8,433 bases of DNA. Origin: an uncultured Oscillospiraceae bacterium. Lineage in GTDB: Bacteria > Bacillota > Clostridia > Oscillospirales > Acutalibacteraceae. The notes beneath the pieces are model-generated. The model was not told the DNA's origin. It was given only the letters and a program-made list of their open reading frames with translations, and did not search any database. The stretch lies in NCBI GenBank assembly GCA_900552285.1, contig URYV01000066.1, positions 1 through 8,433 of the forward strand. The letters run 5' to 3'. The stretch's first letter is position 1; each line of letters starts with the position of its first letter. Both the position numbers and the translations under genes were made by a program. Shown piece after piece: positions 6,141-8,433 of this stretch.

Positions 6141-7358
6141 TCAATCTGAATTTGAGGAGGCGGTGCTTGAGGCGTCCTCCTCGCCCACATACTGTCCTAT
6201 TCCCGTCTTGTCGTTTGTGAGATAGCTGGGCTCATATTCGGTGTGGAGCTCCTTGATTTTAATGTCGTCCACCGTGAGGGGCTCGTCGGAATAGGGCATG
6301 AAATATTCATTTATAAGCTCCACATATTCCTTTTTGTGTATCGAATAGTAGGAACGGGAAACGCCCTGGGGGCTGTAATATCCGGGCTGACCGGGAACGG
6401 CATAGAAGCTTATGGTTTCCATGCTCATACCCTTGGCGGCGCTTGCATAGCTCAGCAGCTGTCCGACGCTCATGTCGGTGGCGATGTCGTTATAGCATTT
6501 GTCGGCCACGCTTGCCATTTCGCCGAGACTCATGCCCAGCATTTCCTTTATAAAGGCCGCATAAAAATTTCGCTGGGCCTGAACACGCCCGAGATCGCCC
6601 ATTACATAGCTGTCTCTGTGGCGGACAAAGGCCTCGGCCATACCGCCGTTTAGGTGATTCCAGCCCTTTTCATAATGATACCAAACCTCTTCGGTATCGT
6701 TGGCGTCCATTTCAATGGGAACCTCCACGTCGATTCCGCCGAGCACGTCGACGATTTTTCTGAAGGCCGAAATGGAAACCACGGCATAGTGGTCGATGGG
6801 AAGGCCGAGATAATCGTTTATGCGCTTCATCATCACGTTTATGCGGGACTGACCGTCCTTGGCCGATTCGTAGACCGCGTTTACCTTTCCGCTGTCAATG
6901 TCGCTGCCGATGTAAGTATCTCTCGGGATTTGGAGAATGTTTGCGGTTTTGTCCTTGATGTTAAAGCAGACAACCATGATAATGTCGGTGAGATCGCCCG
7001 AAAGGTCGGTTCCGGTTATGAGGAAATAGGAAACATCCTCGGTTGGACTTTTTATGACGTCCTCCATCTGCTGTTGAACATCTTCACCGTTATCGGATCT
7101 CATACCGCTCAGAAGAATGGTGGGAAGATTGGGATATTTTATACAGACGGCGGTAAGCCCTATGCAAAGCACAAGCACCACCGACAGCACGGCGTTGACC
7201 GCAACCCTCTTGCCCTTGGAGCTTTTGGGACGGCGGCCGCTGTCGGCACCGTCATTTTGAACCTTTTTCTGCGTTCTGACCCTCCCGGAAGAAGTCTTTA
7301 CATGACTTCTCGGGCGGGAACTGCTGTATATATCTCTCGAATTTCTGTTGTCCGACAT
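6141..7358 (-). CDS. LytR-CpsA-Psr (LCP) family protein
   Basis: This 405-residue membrane-anchored protein belongs to the LCP family, whose members transfer lipid-linked polymers such as teichoic acids or capsule onto peptidoglycan outside the cell. A basic, disordered cytoplasmic tail (1-51) precedes one transmembrane helix (about 52-73). The LCP domain follows at about 110-275: GTDLSGDLTDIIMV (D125), LQIPRDTY (R146, D147), YEKGWNHLNGGMAEAFVRHRDS (R246, R248, D249) and GRVQAQRNF. The Arg that normally comes two residues before the first catalytic Asp (the RSD/RTD pattern) is Leu here. A ~130-residue tail ends in Ser/Asp-rich, low-complexity sequence. The ATG is preceded by AGGGTGA, which overlaps the yqeK stop, suggesting translational coupling. 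The polymer substrate cannot be told from sequence. Confidence 0.92.
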   Translation of the reverse strand: MSDNRNSRDIYSSSRPRSHVKTSSGRVRTQKKVQNDGADSGRRPKSSKGKRVAVNAVLSVVLVLCIGLTAVCIKYPNLPTILLSGMRSDNGEDVQQQMEDVIKSPTEDVSYFLITGTDLSGDLTDIIMVVCFNIKDKTANILQIPRDTYIGSDIDSGKVNAVYESAKDGQSRINVMMKRINDYLGLPIDHYAVVSISAFRKIVDVLGGIDVEVPIEMDANDTEEVWYHYEKGWNHLNGGMAEAFVRHRDSYVMGDLGRVQAQRNFYAAFIKEMLGMSLGEMASVADKCYNDIATDMSVGQLLSYASAAKGMSMETISFYAVPGQPGYYSPQGVSRSYYSIHKKEYVELINEYFMPYSDEPLTVDDIKIKELHTEYEPSYLTNDKTGIGQYVGEEDASSTASSNSD

Positions 7359-7367
7359 TTTTTCACC

Positions 7368-7934
7368 CTATCTTTTTTTCAAAAACAATTCGTTAAATGC
7401 GTCCACCGTATCGGGATGAACCGGTTTGTTACGGTTCACAAGGTCGGTTATGGAAAATTTAAGGGAAAATTCCATTCCGCATTCCTCGCTTTTTTCAACC
7501 GCCGCTCTCATTTGCTCGACGCCGGGATAATCTCTGTCCTCGCCGATATAGTCGGCAAGATAGACCGCCTTTTCAAGAGGGCTCATGCCCGCTCTTGCGG
7601 TAGTGTGATAGCTTATTGCGTTGATAATATCCTCGTCGTCGATACCAAGTATGTACTTGCAAAAGGCCGCTCCGGATTTTGCGTGCCAAAGCTTTTCGGC
7701 ATTTTGCGACACCATATCGAGTATTATACCATTATCGGATAAAATTTGCAACTGAAAATTACCGTCGGCTTCCTTCATAACATCGTGAAGAATTCCGGCC
7801 GTGTAAGCCTTTTCCCTGTCGCCGCCGTATTTATCGCACAGGCGAACCGCCTCCTTGGCGACATTGAGCGAATGAATAAAACGCCGCTCGCTCATTCTCG
7901 GGCGTATGACCTCTATATATTTTTCTCCCTCCAT
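7368..7934 (-). CDS. yqeK: YqeK-type HD-domain Ap4A hydrolase
   Basis: This 188-residue HD-superfamily phosphohydrolase is the YqeK type, which cleaves diadenosine tetraphosphate symmetrically to ADP and limits this stress nucleotide. Metal ligands are visible in order: H21 (RRFIHSLNVA), H50-D51 (AGILHDVMK), H84 (KLWHAKSGA), H110 (ISYHTTAR) and D128 (YLADYIGEDRDYPGV). The last segment, LADYIxxxRxxPGV, is a YqeK hallmark. Length is as expected. The ATG has AAGGAGG five bases upstream. It starts 10 bp after the nadD stop and ends 9 bp before the LCP gene, which places it firmly in the operon. Confidence 0.95.
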   Translation of the reverse strand: MEGEKYIEVIRPRMSERRFIHSLNVAKEAVRLCDKYGGDREKAYTAGILHDVMKEADGNFQLQILSDNGIILDMVSQNAEKLWHAKSGAAFCKYILGIDDEDIINAISYHTTARAGMSPLEKAVYLADYIGEDRDYPGVEQMRAAVEKSEECGMEFSLKFSITDLVNRNKPVHPDTVDAFNELFLKKR

Positions 7935-7944
7935 GGTGTCCTCC

Positions 7945-8433
7945 TTATCTGTAAAGACGGTTGTCGATTATATATTTTTCCACCCTTTTGTCAAGCAAAC
8001 CGCTGCAGGAAAGCCCCCTTTTCAGCCGCTCTCTTATGTCGGTGGAGGAAATGTCGATTTCTTTCATGTTCACAATGCTGTACCTTGCGCCGATACGGCA
8101 AAGCTCTTTTTCCACGGCCGCCCTGTGACGGACTTGATGCTTGTGCAGCACGACAAGAGTGTTCTGGCACAGCCTTTCACAGCGAATGGCAAAGTTTACG
8201 GCGGCGTAGTTTTTGCCGACAGTCACCGTCCGTTCCTGCGGACGCTGGATGTGGGCTACATCGTCAACACGGGCAGCGTCGGCAACAGCATGGGCGTCCC
8301 GAAAGCCCACGCGGTGATTGTCGAGGGGGATTTTGGCTCGCTCAAGGGCATGGCAGAATCCGTGCAGGGCAGTTTCTGAAAATTTTCTCACCAGTTCCAT
8401 AACTTCGACCATCTTGGTAAAGTCCTTGCTTCC
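7945..8433 (-). CDS. nadD: Nicotinate-nucleotide adenylyltransferase, 3' part joined to unrelated sequence
   Basis: NadD makes nicotinate adenine dinucleotide from NaMN and ATP in NAD synthesis. The last ~55 codons are convincing: IDISSTDIRERLKRG (the ISSTxIR motif of NadD) and a tail ending DKRVEKYIIDNRLYR. The position directly before yqeK is the usual one, with yqeK's Shine-Dalgarno in the gap. Upstream of about 8110-8190 the frame stays open to the window end, but it shows no NadD features. The GSDxxxxLxxW segment and the SYTxDTL segment, expected within about 100 residues before ISSTDIR, are missing, and the residues read like the antisense of a phosphoesterase. An ATG at 8412 begins a 155-codon frame but is unlikely to be a true NadD start. 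I judge the gene broken or chimeric here. Confidence 0.65.
   Translation of the reverse strand, partial: GSKDFTKMVEVMELVRKFSETALHGFCHALERAKIPLDNHRVGFRDAHAVADAARVDDVAHIQRPQERTVTVGKNYAAVNFAIRCERLCQNTLVVLHKHQVRHRAAVEKELCRIGARYSIVNMKEIDISSTDIRERLKRGLSCSGLLDKRVEKYIIDNRLYR
8191..8379 (+). pseudogene. C-terminal fragment of a calcineurin-like metallophosphoesterase
   Basis: In plus-strand frame 1 the translation contains VVFADSHRPFLRTLD at about 8206-8250 and YIVNTGSVGNSMGVPKAH at 8257-8310, then AVIVEGDFGS and a TGA at 8377. The (V/I)N-x-GSVG segment just after an xxxH-x-P block is characteristic of YfcE/MJ0936-type phosphoesterases, where the first block is normally GHTHxP. Here GHTH is ADSH, losing one metal-binding histidine. 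Upstream, LFFHGRPVTDL (8104-8136) could be the remains of the usual HGSPxSD segment, but it overlaps codons that fit NadD on the other strand. No start or N-terminal catalytic motifs are present. Of the 35 codons from 8236 to 8340, 30 end in G or C, far above the nadD tail. Probably a foreign or misjoined fragment. Confidence 0.5.

Noticed and set aside
6654..7742. 362-codon open frame on the plus strand
   Set aside because: It covers parts of the LCP and yqeK genes on the other strand, both of which have clear family motifs and ribosome binding sites. The plus-strand translation has no domain signature.
7746..8402. 218-codon plus-strand frame overlapping nadD and yqeK
   Set aside because: It is in a different frame from the phosphoesterase-like reading, is rich in Arg and Cys with no motif, and crosses the clear start of yqeK.
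8380..8433. Possible gene at the right edge reading GSKDFTKMVEVMELVRKF on the minus strand
   Set aside because: The piece is too short to identify and does not match the NadD segment expected at that place. It may belong to a third sequence or to the same misjoined fragment.
1..8433. CRISPR arrays, insertion sequences, tRNA or rRNA genes
   Set aside because: No regularly spaced repeats, transposase-like frames, terminal inverted repeats or tRNA-like cloverleaf sequences were seen on either strand.

Overview
The window looks like a low-to-mid-GC Clostridia chromosome, probably Oscillospirales/Ruminococcaceae-like. The signs are GGAGG-type ribosome binding sites, frequent TTG starts, a 58-residue S21, a dockerin-bearing secreted protein and the Firmicutes cluster nadD-yqeK-LCP-rsfS-leuS. 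The lineage is inferred from gene content and style, not from a search. Almost all of the sequence is ordinary housekeeping DNA, and I see no convincing new multigene system.

Left part, 1-2175. The first 73 bases are the 5' end of a tRNA-dihydrouridine synthase gene reading leftward off the window from a TTG start. After a 146-bp AT-rich intergenic region, two genes read rightward: an S1-domain RNA-binding protein (220-1164) and a sugar-1-phosphate-type nucleotidyltransferase (1216-2124). The second has its own promoter overlapping the stop codon of the first. A strong hairpin terminator at 2140-2174 ends this unit and probably also serves the convergent gene.

Middle, 2180-3307, all leftward. 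A secreted protein with an N-terminal dockerin has a near-consensus promoter of its own. Upstream of it is rpsU, too short for most ORF callers, with a near-consensus promoter, a double Shine-Dalgarno and a hairpin terminator.

Right part, 3318-8433, all leftward. This is a tightly packed operon in the order nadD (3' part), yqeK, LytR-CpsA-Psr protein, rsfS, leuS. It joins NAD synthesis, Ap4A hydrolysis, cell-envelope polymer attachment, ribosome silencing and leucyl-tRNA supply. The gaps are 10, 9, 15 and 36 bp, with Shine-Dalgarno sequences in or overlapping them. rsfS and leuS start with TTG.

The main anomaly is at the right edge. The frame of nadD stays open to the end of the window, but only its last ~55 codons look like NadD. 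Beyond about 8110-8190 the plus strand instead reads as the C-terminal part of a calcineurin-like metallophosphoesterase, with much higher third-position GC. This looks like a rearrangement or an assembly chimera near a contig end.
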